A stretch of 64,000 nucleotides of DNA from Mycobacterium sp. ITM-2016-00316 (GTDB lineage: Bacteria; Actinomycetota; Actinomycetes; Mycobacteriales; Mycobacteriaceae): positions 5,890,001 through 5,954,000 of the forward strand of contig NZ_CP134398.1 in the NCBI RefSeq assembly GCF_002968335.2, given 5' to 3'. Both the position numbers and the translations under genes were made by a program. How positions within the stretch are numbered: position 1 is the first letter of the stretch; each line of letters begins with the position of its first letter. Positions 35,401 through 43,409 of the stretch are shown piece by piece. Below the pieces are notes generated by a model, which made no database searches, had not been told where the DNA came from, and worked only from the letters and a program-made list of their open reading frames with translations.

Positions 35401-36243
35401 TCAGAGCGACGCCACTTCGGCTGCCGTGACGGTCTGCCGAAGAAGCACAGCGATCGTTGTCGGTCCCACACCACCCGGCACAGGAGTGATGAGCCGGGCC
35501 CGCTCGGCGGTCTCGGCGTATTGGACATCACCGATGTTGCCGGGGTTGTAGCCGGCGTCGATGACCACCGCGCCGGGTTTGATCCACCTTCCCTTGATCA
35601 GTTCGGGTCTGCCGACCGCGGCGACGACGACGTCCGCCTCAGCCACGATCTGATCGAGATCGACAGTTTTAGAGTGGCAGTATGTGACCGTGGCATCGCG
35701 GGCGAGCAGCAACATCCCCACCGGCTTACCGAGAATGGAGCTACGTCCCACGACAACAGCGCGCAAACCCGCTGCATCGACCTCGTAAGCATCCAGCAGC
35801 TCCATGATCCCACCTGGGGTGCAGGAATGAAACCCATTGCCGCCCAGTGCCATGGCGGCGAAAGATGCCTGAGTCACCCCATCGACATCCTTACCGGGAG
35901 CAATTGCTTCAAAGACGGCACGTTCGTCAAGGTGGGCGGGCATTGGATGCTGGACGAGAATCCCGTCTACACCGGGGTCCTCCGACAGCGCGCGCACGAG
36001 CGCCACGGCCTCGCTCGTCGTCGTTGACGCCGAGAGGTGACGGCTGCGAGAGTCCAGTCCTGTTGTGCGGCAGCGATTGGTTTTCATCCGGACGTAGGTT
36101 CGCGAGGCGGGGTCATCTCCGACCAGGACTGTAGCCAGACACGGCCTGCGCCCCAGAACTGTAGCGATGTCGGATGCTCGTTGATGCGTCTGCGCCAAGA
36201 TCGTGTTGGCGACGCGGGCGCCGTCGATGATTGTTGCGGGCAT
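35401..36243 (-). CDS. folD: Methylenetetrahydrofolate dehydrogenase/cyclohydrolase
   Basis: The start at ATG 36243 has GAGGAG upstream (280 residues). FolD interconverts 5,10-methylene- and 10-formyl-THF. The active-site Y50 and K54 are in YVRMK; GKDVDG and CTPGGIMELL give the folate/NADP residues. The loop usually QLPLP reads QHPMP, a variant. The Rossmann motif is GRSSILGKPV. The mRNA leader is a ZTP riboswitch. It is preceded, across divergent DNA, by a TetR gene. It may be an extra copy besides the housekeeping folD. Confidence 0.9.
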   Translation of the reverse strand: MPATIIDGARVANTILAQTHQRASDIATVLGRRPCLATVLVGDDPASRTYVRMKTNRCRTTGLDSRSRHLSASTTTSEAVALVRALSEDPGVDGILVQHPMPAHLDERAVFEAIAPGKDVDGVTQASFAAMALGGNGFHSCTPGGIMELLDAYEVDAAGLRAVVVGRSSILGKPVGMLLLARDATVTYCHSKTVDLDQIVAEADVVVAAVGRPELIKGRWIKPGAVVIDAGYNPGNIGDVQYAETAERARLITPVPGGVGPTTIAVLLRQTVTAAEVASL

Positions 36244-36247
36244 GGTC

Positions 36248-36335
36248 GTGCTCCTCAATCATGAGAGGAGCACCCAGGCGGTCGATGCTTCCGAACTGTT
36301 GCTTCCCGGTGGTGTCCCACCTGCGCCAGTCGCCA
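36248..36335 (-). promoter_or_regulatory. ZTP (pfl) riboswitch with Shine-Dalgarno-sequestering hairpin
   Basis: Read on the folD strand, the leader has ACTGGCG, then GGTGGGACACCACC, GGGAAGC, a variable stretch, and GACCGCCTGGGTG at its 3' end. These are the conserved blocks of the pfl/ZTP aptamer; GGCG pairs with CGCC as its helix. The final conserved C of CUGGGC is U here. Just after it, GTGCTCCTC (36265-36273) pairs perfectly with GAGGAGCAC (36248-36256), which holds the ribosome binding site of folD. ZTP, a sign of 10-formyl-THF shortage, would be expected to free that site. Confidence 0.85.
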
Positions 36336-36516
36336 GTTCACACTCTACCGGCGGGGAGTGCCGTTGATGGCCTCGTGGAGGGTGCGCTGAAGGCGATTTG
36401 CCAATGTGGGATGGTCACCGCGCCTAGGTCCACGGGCTTGACCAGGACAATAGCTGCGGCTTCCCCCTCATGAGTGCTGTGACTTCCGAGCGTCCGCGCA
36501 CCACGGTACTTTTATT

Positions 36517-36541
36517 GATCAGTTGATCTGTTTTTAGATCA
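36517..36541. promoter_or_regulatory. Overlapping GATC inverted repeats, candidate TetR operator
   Basis: GATCAGTTGATC (36517-36528) and TGATCT-N6-AGATCA (36524-36541) overlap, 40 bp before the TetR start and upstream of the folD leader. Symmetry in a divergent gap next to a TetR gene supports an operator. Confidence 0.45.
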
Positions 36542-36580
36542 CACCTTCTAAAGAGCGGCAGATCCACTTACGGTCGGGGC

Positions 36581-37210
36581 ATGTCGTCCACCCAGGCTCC
36601 GCAAGAGTCCTTCATCCGATCGGCACGCAAGGCCCAGATCGTGGCTGCTGCGATCGATGTGATCGCTGAGGTAGGTTTCGCCGAGACGTCGATCCGAAAG
36701 ATCGCCGATAGGGTAGGAATCGCCATGAGCGCGGTGCTCTACCATTTCGGCACCAAGGACAATCTCGTCGACGCGATCGTCGAGCACATGTACCGCACGA
36801 TGATCGCCCGGGTCGCCCCTGCAATCGACGCAGAGCGCACCGCCACAGGCAAGTTGCACGCCTACATTCGTTCCAGCATCGGCTATTTCGGTACGCATCG
36901 CACCGCCCTGAAGGCGCTGGCCTCGCTGGGCACGACCTACGTCCCCTCCGACGGGCGCCGATTCGAAGAGCTCGGACTGAGCCCCGACATCGCCGAGCAG
37001 CTCGCTGTACTCGACCCCCACCCGATTCTGGCTGGCGGCCAACGCGACGGTGAGTTCGGCGACTTCCCGCTGCAGTCCACCGCGATCGCACTGCGCGGAG
37101 CCGTCAATGGAGTCGTCGAGACAGTGCTGCGCGAACCCGGCTACAACGCAGGCCGCTACGCCGAGGACCTGATTGACATCTTTGTTCGCATCGTCAGCGG
37201 AGCGCGATGA
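36581..37210 (+). CDS. TetR-family regulator
   Basis: A 209-residue TetR protein with HTH in VIAEVGFAETSIRKIADRV and GIAMSAVLYHFGTKDNLV. The C-terminal domain is of the TetR_C_33-like kind (no certain ligand). Its stop overlaps the glycosyltransferase start by 4 bases, so both are one unit. It may control that enzyme and perhaps the divergent folD. Confidence 0.85.
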   Translation: MSSTQAPQESFIRSARKAQIVAAAIDVIAEVGFAETSIRKIADRVGIAMSAVLYHFGTKDNLVDAIVEHMYRTMIARVAPAIDAERTATGKLHAYIRSSIGYFGTHRTALKALASLGTTYVPSDGRRFEELGLSPDIAEQLAVLDPHPILAGGQRDGEFGDFPLQSTAIALRGAVNGVVETVLREPGYNAGRYAEDLIDIFVRIVSGAR

Positions 37211-38457
37211 GCACCGTGGCGATTGCGGCGGTCGGCAGCCGCGGTGACGTCGCCCCGCTGGCCGGTCTGGGCGCTGCACTTCAGCAGGCCGGGCACCGGG
37301 TCACAATCGCCGCCTACACACCGTTCGCCGACCTGATCATCGGCGCCGGCTGCGAGTTTCGGGAACTGCCGGCCGATTTCACGCCAGGCACCGACCACGC
37401 GGAGGCCAGCTCGAAAGAACTGTTCGCCGCGATGTTTGCCCCGTCCGGGCAACGCGACACCGGGCAAATGATCATCGACGCGCTCGGTGAGGTACCGGCC
37501 GACATCCTGTTGCTGCCGCCGCTGGCCGAACTGGCCGGCCATCCCCTGGCAGAAGCACAAGGGATCCCCTCGGTCGGGGTCCGGATGCAACCCATCTCGC
37601 CGACCGCCGATTATCCCCCGAGCCTGCTGGGCGCCTGGTCGCTCGGTGGGTTTGGTAACCGGATGGCCGCCGGGGCCACCGCGTGGGCCATCGATCGTCT
37701 CTACGGTGGCGTCGTCGCGCACTGTAGGCGCGAACTCGGACTGCCGAGAGCCTCTGCACGGGCACTTCGGCGTCGACGCACGGCTGCGGACTGGCCGATC
37801 CTGCACGCCTACTCACCCAACGTAGTGTCTCGCCCCGTGGACTGGCGGACTGGCTTGCAAGTCACCGGGTATTGGTGGCCACCAACTCCTGTCCAATGGC
37901 AGCCCCCACAGGTCCTCGGTGAGTTCCTGGCCGCAGGCCCCGCGCCGGTGTTCATCGGGCTGGGCAGCACCGTCGTCACCGCCGCACGCGCCGAGCAGCT
38001 CGCCGAGATCATCGCCGCGGGGCTGCGGCAGGCCGGTGTGCGCGGCATCGTCCAATCCGGTTGGGCCGGAATCGACGTCACCGGAGAGAACATCCTCACC
38101 ATCCGCGACACACCGCACGAGTGGCTGTTCCCACAGATGGCCGCCATCGCACACCACTGCGGCGCCGGCACCACAGCCGCAGCCCTACGCGCAGGCATCC
38201 CCAGCATCCCGCTGCCCGGACCCGCGGGCGATCAGCCTTTCTGGGCGCAGCGTCTGCACTCGCTCGGCGTGGCCATCACACCCCTTCCCCAGCGCCGGCT
38301 GACCGCGCATCGCCTCGCCGCAGCCATCCGCACCACACTCGATGACGCCGACCTGCGGGAAACCACACAGCGACTGGCGTCCCGCGTCGCTGGTGAGGAC
38401 GGCACCGCCGCAGCTGTTACCGCTATTGAGCAACTCCTGTACTCATCCCATCGCTGA
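37207..38457 (+). CDS. GT1/GT28-type glycosyltransferase (sterol-glucosyltransferase-like)
   Basis: A 416-residue two-domain GT-B enzyme. The N-terminus MSTVAIAAVGSRGDVAPLAG is the GT28-type acceptor domain, and the nucleotide-sugar site is in PHEWLFPQMAAIAHHCGAGTT and GPAGDQPFWAQRL. In mycobacteria close relatives add sugars to glycopeptidolipids or small lipids; many others glucosylate drugs. Coupled translation with a TetR suggests an inducible detoxification or glycolipid step. Confidence 0.8.
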   Translation: MSTVAIAAVGSRGDVAPLAGLGAALQQAGHRVTIAAYTPFADLIIGAGCEFRELPADFTPGTDHAEASSKELFAAMFAPSGQRDTGQMIIDALGEVPADILLLPPLAELAGHPLAEAQGIPSVGVRMQPISPTADYPPSLLGAWSLGGFGNRMAAGATAWAIDRLYGGVVAHCRRELGLPRASARALRRRRTAADWPILHAYSPNVVSRPVDWRTGLQVTGYWWPPTPVQWQPPQVLGEFLAAGPAPVFIGLGSTVVTAARAEQLAEIIAAGLRQAGVRGIVQSGWAGIDVTGENILTIRDTPHEWLFPQMAAIAHHCGAGTTAAALRAGIPSIPLPGPAGDQPFWAQRLHSLGVAITPLPQRRLTAHRLAAAIRTTLDDADLRETTQRLASRVAGEDGTAAAVTAIEQLLYSSHR

Positions 38458-38628
38458 GGAACAACCACGACCGCAGAAGACCTCATGGGCAACGCTTTGC
38501 TGGCCGGGGCGATCGCCTGGCCGGCGCATCCATCAGCGCCAGGGACGGCGCTGCCAAATCCATACTGCCGCCAACGGTTCACCTGAGTAGGCGGTGATGG
38601 CGAGTCGGCGCCTACACCACCGCTGGCG

Positions 38629-39414
38629 TCATACTAAGTAGTCGGCGCCGCCAACGTAGGTCGTGTCGGGGGCACCAGGCTGCAGGGCCGCGCGGGCAAT
38701 CACGGTGGCGAACTCCTCGACTGTGGGCAACGGGGCGTGGTCACGGCGGGCCTCGACAGCGGCGGGATCCTTGCGGTGCAGCAGCCGCACGATGATGGTG
38801 CCGTCGATCATGTCCCCGGAGACGACCTTGAGTTCGATTCCACGTTCGCTCAGCGTGGATCTGGCGGCCCGCAGCGCATCTTCGCCGGCACGTTTACTCG
38901 CCGCGATGGGTTCGTAGCCCTCGGGCACCGGCTTGCCAGGATAGAAATGCGCTTGATGGCTGGTGACGAAGACGATCCGAGACCTTCGCGGCATGAGCGG
39001 CAGAGCCAGCTCAACGAGGCGCAGTTGCGCATCGTGATTCAGCTGCATCGCATAACTCGGGTCGGCGCCGCGCTCCAAACCACCAGAGGCATTGAGCACC
39101 AGCACATCCAGCGCACCGAACCGCTCCCTGATATCTGCCAGTAACGCCTGCACCTGCGCTTCATCGCAGACGTCGGCACCGGCAGCCGACGCCTGCCCCC
39201 CGGCCGCACAGATCTCCTCGACCACCGTGTTCGCCCGCTTTGCCTTCTCGCGGTAGTTGACCACCACATGCACACCGCCGGTACCGAGGAACCGGGCCAC
39301 CTGCGCACCGATACCGCGGGACGCGCCGGTGACCAACGCCACCCGCTGCTCAGGTCCGTTCCGCCCGTCGGCACCAGACCCGGCTTCACCAGCTTCCTCA
39401 CCTTGACCAATCAT
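38629..39414 (-). CDS. SDR-family oxidoreductase
   Basis: Started at ATG 39414, which has TAGGGG ahead (261 residues). TGASRGIG at residues ~30-37 and LNASGG are clear, but the catalytic Tyr-x-x-x-Lys is not in the usual YxxxK form: SKRAGEDAL follows PEGYEPIAASK, so Y-E-P-I-A-A-S-K is offset. The fold is sure; the activity is less so. An AT-rich promoter region with CTTA repeats lies upstream. Confidence 0.75.
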   Translation of the reverse strand: MIGQGEEAGEAGSGADGRNGPEQRVALVTGASRGIGAQVARFLGTGGVHVVVNYREKAKRANTVVEEICAAGGQASAAGADVCDEAQVQALLADIRERFGALDVLVLNASGGLERGADPSYAMQLNHDAQLRLVELALPLMPRRSRIVFVTSHQAHFYPGKPVPEGYEPIAASKRAGEDALRAARSTLSERGIELKVVSGDMIDGTIIVRLLHRKDPAAVEARRDHAPLPTVEEFATVIARAALQPGAPDTTYVGGADYLV

Positions 39415-39447
39415 CACCAACCCCTAGTCATCACAGCGACCACCTTT

Positions 39448-39482
39448 CTTAGACTTTGCTTAATTTACGCTTACTTTTCTTA
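39448..39482. repeat. Four CTTA direct repeats phased at about one helical turn
   Basis: CTTA occurs at 39448, 39459, 39470 and 39479 in an AT-rich stretch (spacings 11, 11 and 9). It is the divergent promoter gap between the SDR and the truncated flavoprotein gene. Likely regulatory, or an intrinsically bent promoter; no regulator is adjacent. Confidence 0.35.
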
Positions 39483-39540
39483 TTCTGGTGTTAGCGTCAT
39501 CGCCATCGCTCAGCTCGACACGCGGGGAGGCGTGCACGAT

Positions 39541-39891
39541 ATGACGGAATACTCTGTTGTCCTCGGGGCCGGCATTGCCGGATTGCTGGCCGCCGCCGCA
39601 CTTGCCGACGCCGGCCACCGCGTCTCGATCATCGAACGAGACCGGCTGCCCGAGAACGCCTCTGCGCGGCGCGGTATACCGCAGGGCGCGCATCTGCACA
39701 GCCTGCTCGCTAAAGGCTGGCAGACCATGGAGGAACTCGTCCCGGGCCTGATCAGCGATGTGGTTGCCTCCGGCGCCCACGTCCTCGACGATGCGCGACT
39801 GGGTGCGCGGATGCACATCCAGAACGGCCCGTACGCGTTGAACCGCACGACCCGGTCTCCGATCCTGCGGCACTGGCCACCTACCAAGTGA
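39541..39891 (+). pseudogene. N-terminal fragment of an FAD-dependent monooxygenase
   Basis: A 116-codon frame opens with the FAD motif VVLGAGIAGLLAAAALADAG, then IPQGAHLHSLLAKGWQTMEEL (given in parts), as in halogenase/hydroxylase-like proteins of ~400-500 residues. It ends abruptly at 39891. NADP-binding and catalytic parts are absent. It faces a truncated GNAT across a junction, so a deletion removed the rest of both. Confidence 0.75.
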
Positions 39892-40348
39892 CACGCCACC
39901 GGCACAACACCTGCGCCGCCTGCGTGCACAAGCCTCTTCCCCGGGCGGCCGGGGCCATCCAGTACGCCAGCCCCGCCGACCCGTCATGCAGTTTGACGCT
40001 ACCTAGCGTCACCCGGCCCAGCAGGGTGCCGGTCTGCTGCTCGGCTACCGCCCAGCTGAGCTCCGACTCGGCGGCCCATCCGCGTTGCCGAGCGGTGATC
40101 CACTCCGCGGCTTCTTCTACTGAATCCGCACGTCGCACGTGCCAACGCTGGATTTCGGGATCGGCGAACGCCTCCATGACCGCGCCAGCATCGTCGAGCT
40201 TCCACGGCCGCAACACCACACCCTGCTCTACTGCAATCTCGGGCTGGTCAGATCCGGCGAACAATCCCGACGCCATCGCAGGAGAGATCAAACGCGGCAC
40301 CCTCACATCATCGACCACAGCCGCGGCCTGGTAGTCGTTCCAAGCCAC
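39881..40348 (-). pseudogene. C-terminally truncated RimJ/RimL-like GNAT
   Basis: The 155-codon frame has a normal GNAT start and the acetyl-CoA loop APAARGRGLCTQAAQVL near its end, then stops after CRWRVTW. Relatives continue for 25-40 residues (the helix and strands following the loop, with the ARR-like end). The stop is at the same junction where the flavoprotein fragment ends. Confidence 0.7.
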
Positions 40349-40456
40349 CTGGGCCGCACATTCTGCTGCCTCGCACGCACGGCTACATTCCTGACGATTT
40401 CATAGCGATCGGCGCATAGCGACGCGTTTACCCTCGGATGCCCTGCAGGGCCCGAT

Positions 40457-41014
40457 CTAGTCGATCACTGCGCTCTGGGTGTGCCATTCGCCAAAAGCCG
40501 TACGCCATCGAACTTGAACGTCAAACTCGGACGATTCGGGGACGGCGTTCCCGCTGTCGCGACTCTGCTTCGTCATCGCGGCTGAAGCGCCGAGTCGTTG
40601 CCGGATAGACAGGTTTACGTAGCACGGCAGTCCCGACGACGAAGACAGCCGCTCGGCGCTGAACGGCGGAACTGTCTCAGCGGTGCAAACGACTTTGTCG
40701 GATAGCGTGACAGTCACGTCGTAGGCGGTGGCGTCACCGACATTGGCCAGGTAGGCGTGGCGCGGGTCGATGTCCCAGCGGCCGGCCTGCCATTGTGCAC
40801 GACATTCAGACGGGGACGCTGACACTGTCAGTTCGCGTTTGCGCTTCGCCCACCATCGACAGCTCAGCGCGAAGATGACCGCTGTGTAGACCGCCGCGAG
40901 GGCAACTAGCGGAGCCACTACGAGTGACGGTAGCGGCCACCAAGGAGCAAGCAGCAATAGAGGTCCCACCGCCAGAAGCAGCAATACCGATGCGCCGACC
41001 TTCGGTGCGCCCAC
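40457..41014 (-). CDS. Hypothetical membrane-anchored protein
   Basis: A 185-residue protein with two membrane segments in the first ~55 residues (VGASVLLLLAVGPLLLLAP, then LVVAPLVALAAVYTAVIFAL), followed by a basic WWAKRKRE stop-transfer and a soluble domain of beta-rich look (residues ~65-185) ending SAVID. No family recognised. It stands alone. Confidence 0.55.
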   Translation of the reverse strand: MGAPKVGASVLLLLAVGPLLLLAPWWPLPSLVVAPLVALAAVYTAVIFALSCRWWAKRKRELTVSASPSECRAQWQAGRWDIDPRHAYLANVGDATAYDVTVTLSDKVVCTAETVPPFSAERLSSSSGLPCYVNLSIRQRLGASAAMTKQSRDSGNAVPESSEFDVQVRWRTAFGEWHTQSAVID

Positions 41015-41227
41015 ATCGGGATCCTATGTGCTGAAGATGACCAGCAACAGTGCCGCCGCGCTTTGCCTGTCAGCGCGAAGAGCTGCTGGTTGCCCCCACC
41101 CCCACAAAAGACCCTAACTGTCTTCCGCGCTGCCGAACGCGGTCATTGTTCCGGGTCGGCACGAACCCAACGACTTCCGCGGTCACTGGTGTTTCGATGA
41201 CGTGTCGCCCTGTTCGATAATGGCTTG

Positions 41228-41950
41228 ATGACCGAAGCCGTGGGAAAGCGTCCCCAGTACGAGGTCTTCGCAGACGAGTACCTCGAGCACGCTCAAGCTG
41301 GCCTCTTCAACGCACACTACGACCGACCCGCCTGCCTGGGCCTGCTCGGCGATGTCGCAGGCACGACGATCCTGGACGCGGCGTGCGGGCCAGGGCTCTA
41401 CGCCGGCGAGCTGACCGCCCGACGGGCGCGGGTGATCGGTTTCGACCAGAGCCCTCGCATGGTCGCACTGGCCCAGCAACGCGTACCTACAGGCACTTTC
41501 AGAACCCACGACCTCGCCGTACCCCTCGACTGGCTCGACGACCACACCTTCGACTACGTGCTCTTCGCGCTGGCCTGGGAGTACGTCGATGACAGAGTGG
41601 CCGCACTACGCGAGTTCCGTCGCGTACTTCGCCCCGGCGGGGCGCTCGTCCTATCGCGGTTGCACCCCACCGGAGACTGGCTTCGCCACGGCGGCAACTA
41701 CTTCCAACCACGCATAATCGACGAAATCTGGAGCCGTGGGTGGCAGGTGCGGTACTGGCTTACACCACTGGAGCAGACGTGCGAAGAACTTTTCCAGGCT
41801 GGGTTCCTCATCGAGCGACTAGTCGAACCACGCCCTGCTCCGGCCGCGGCCGACATTGACCAAGACAAGTACGACTGCCTACACCGCGAACCCACCGGGT
41901 TTCTCGCCATTCGTGCGATACCGGATCCCCGCCTCACCACACCCTCATGA
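41228..41950 (+). CDS. Class I SAM-dependent methyltransferase
   Basis: A 240-residue methyltransferase with the SAM motif ILDAACGPGLYAGEL, the acidic-strand D in VIGFDQSPRMVALA, and FDYVLFALAWEYVDD as motif II/III. I start at ATG 41228, the TTG one codon before being unlikely. Its last codon overlaps the HAD-GrpB fusion by 4 bases, so the two are coupled. Substrate unknown. Confidence 0.85.
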   Translation: MTEAVGKRPQYEVFADEYLEHAQAGLFNAHYDRPACLGLLGDVAGTTILDAACGPGLYAGELTARRARVIGFDQSPRMVALAQQRVPTGTFRTHDLAVPLDWLDDHTFDYVLFALAWEYVDDRVAALREFRRVLRPGGALVLSRLHPTGDWLRHGGNYFQPRIIDEIWSRGWQVRYWLTPLEQTCEELFQAGFLIERLVEPRPAPAAADIDQDKYDCLHREPTGFLAIRAIPDPRLTTPS

Positions 41951-43203
41951 CCCCCAACCACATTCCGTGCGAAGCGGATCGACACGACGCGAGCGGCGTG
42001 AGGCTGCCAGAAGGCGTCCGCGCGCTCGTCTTCGACGTCGGCGAGACGCTCGTGGATGAATCACGCATGTGGACCGAGCACGCGCAGCACGCCGGCGTCA
42101 CACCCTTTACGTTGATGGGTGTCATAGGTGCATTGATCGAGCGTGGTGAAGACCATCGATCGGCATGGCCCATGCTGCGAGTCGAGCCCCCTTCAACACA
42201 TCTCGCGATCACCACCGCTGACCTCTATCCTGATGCGCTGGACTGCCTGCGCGCAGCCAGAAGCGCTGGATTCATCGTCGGGATCGCCGGCAACCAACCC
42301 CGTGGCGTTGCCAACACACTCGAAGGGCTCGGGGTCGTGGCCGACTTCGTTGCCTCATCAGCAGACTGGGGTGTTGCGAAACCCTCACCGCAGTTCTTCG
42401 AGAAGGTGATCAGCGCCGCGCAGCTCTCGCCGCACGAGATCATGTACGTCGGCGACCGCCTCGACAACGACATTATTCCCGCCCACGGCGCCAACCTGCG
42501 CACAGCGCTGGTTCGCCGAGGACCCTGGGGCTACCTGCACGCCACGCGGCCCCAGTCCAAAGTGGCCGATCTGCACCTTGACTCGCTGAGTGAGCTGACG
42601 ACCGCTATCACCGGCGACGCTCTGGACCTCTACACCGCGAACACATTCACGACCACATCGAACGCCAGTCCTTCCCGGCCCGGATGGGCGGACGAGGCTA
42701 TTGCAGTCGTCGACGCGGATCCCGAATGGCAATCGCAAGGCGAGCGCTTACGCCACACTGTCGAGGTACTTCTCGCGCCATGGCTGACGGCTCGTATCGA
42801 GCACGTCGGCTCAACAGCGGTCCCCGACCTCCCGGCCAAACCCATCATCGACCTGCAAGCCGCCGTGGCCGAGCTAGACGAAGCAGATTCGATGGCTGCG
42901 GTTCTTGGCCCGCATGACTGGCATTACGTTGCACCGCTCCTCGACCAACGGCCCTGGCGTCGGCTGTTCGTGAAGGTAGTCGGCGGCCGGCGCATCGCGC
43001 ACCTGCACGTCATGACAGCCGGTACCCCGCGTTGCCACCAGCAGATTGCGTTTCGCGATGCTCTGCGCGCGGACTCGACCCTGACAGCGGACTACGCCGC
43101 ACTCAAACACGTTCTTGCTCAACGCCATAGCGACGATCGCGAGGCCTACAGCGCAGCCAAGGGATCATTCATTCAAGCAGTTCTCAGCCCAGAAACCCAC
43201 TAG
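41947..43203 (+). CDS. HAD-family hydrolase fused to a GrpB/UPF0157 domain
   Basis: A 418-residue two-domain protein. Residues ~25-215 are HAD: D30 in FDVGETL (the usual second Asp is Gly), the Lys in AKPSPQFF, and the acidic YVGDRLDNDI. Residues ~245-410 are a GrpB-type nucleotidyltransferase-like domain with EHVGSTAVPDLPAKPIIDL and a C-terminal YAALKHVLAQRHSDDREAY. GrpB proteins are usually separate or fused to a CoA kinase. The pair may act on one nucleotide or cofactor; the reaction is unknown. Confidence 0.85.
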   Translation: MTPNHIPCEADRHDASGVRLPEGVRALVFDVGETLVDESRMWTEHAQHAGVTPFTLMGVIGALIERGEDHRSAWPMLRVEPPSTHLAITTADLYPDALDCLRAARSAGFIVGIAGNQPRGVANTLEGLGVVADFVASSADWGVAKPSPQFFEKVISAAQLSPHEIMYVGDRLDNDIIPAHGANLRTALVRRGPWGYLHATRPQSKVADLHLDSLSELTTAITGDALDLYTANTFTTTSNASPSRPGWADEAIAVVDADPEWQSQGERLRHTVEVLLAPWLTARIEHVGSTAVPDLPAKPIIDLQAAVAELDEADSMAAVLGPHDWHYVAPLLDQRPWRRLFVKVVGGRRIAHLHVMTAGTPRCHQQIAFRDALRADSTLTADYAALKHVLAQRHSDDREAYSAAKGSFIQAVLSPETH

Positions 43204-43409
43204 GCCCAGCACCGTTCAAAGGAGATCTCGCCAACCCGGCACCGGTCAGCTGACCTTCGCCCAGCTCAGCCAACTTGCGCCAAGCGCCCGCTCCATCATT
43301 AAGAATCGAGTGGCAAACATACAATGTCTGAATGTCCAATTCGAACTTCATGGACATTCGCAACGAGAATTCGGCATCAAGTTTGAGAATCAGCAGCGGC
43401 AGTTTCGGA

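Noticed and set aside
36244..36360. Treating the folD leader as a Rho-independent terminator
   Set aside because: The last hairpin has no U-tract and directly contains the ribosome binding site, so translational masking fits better.
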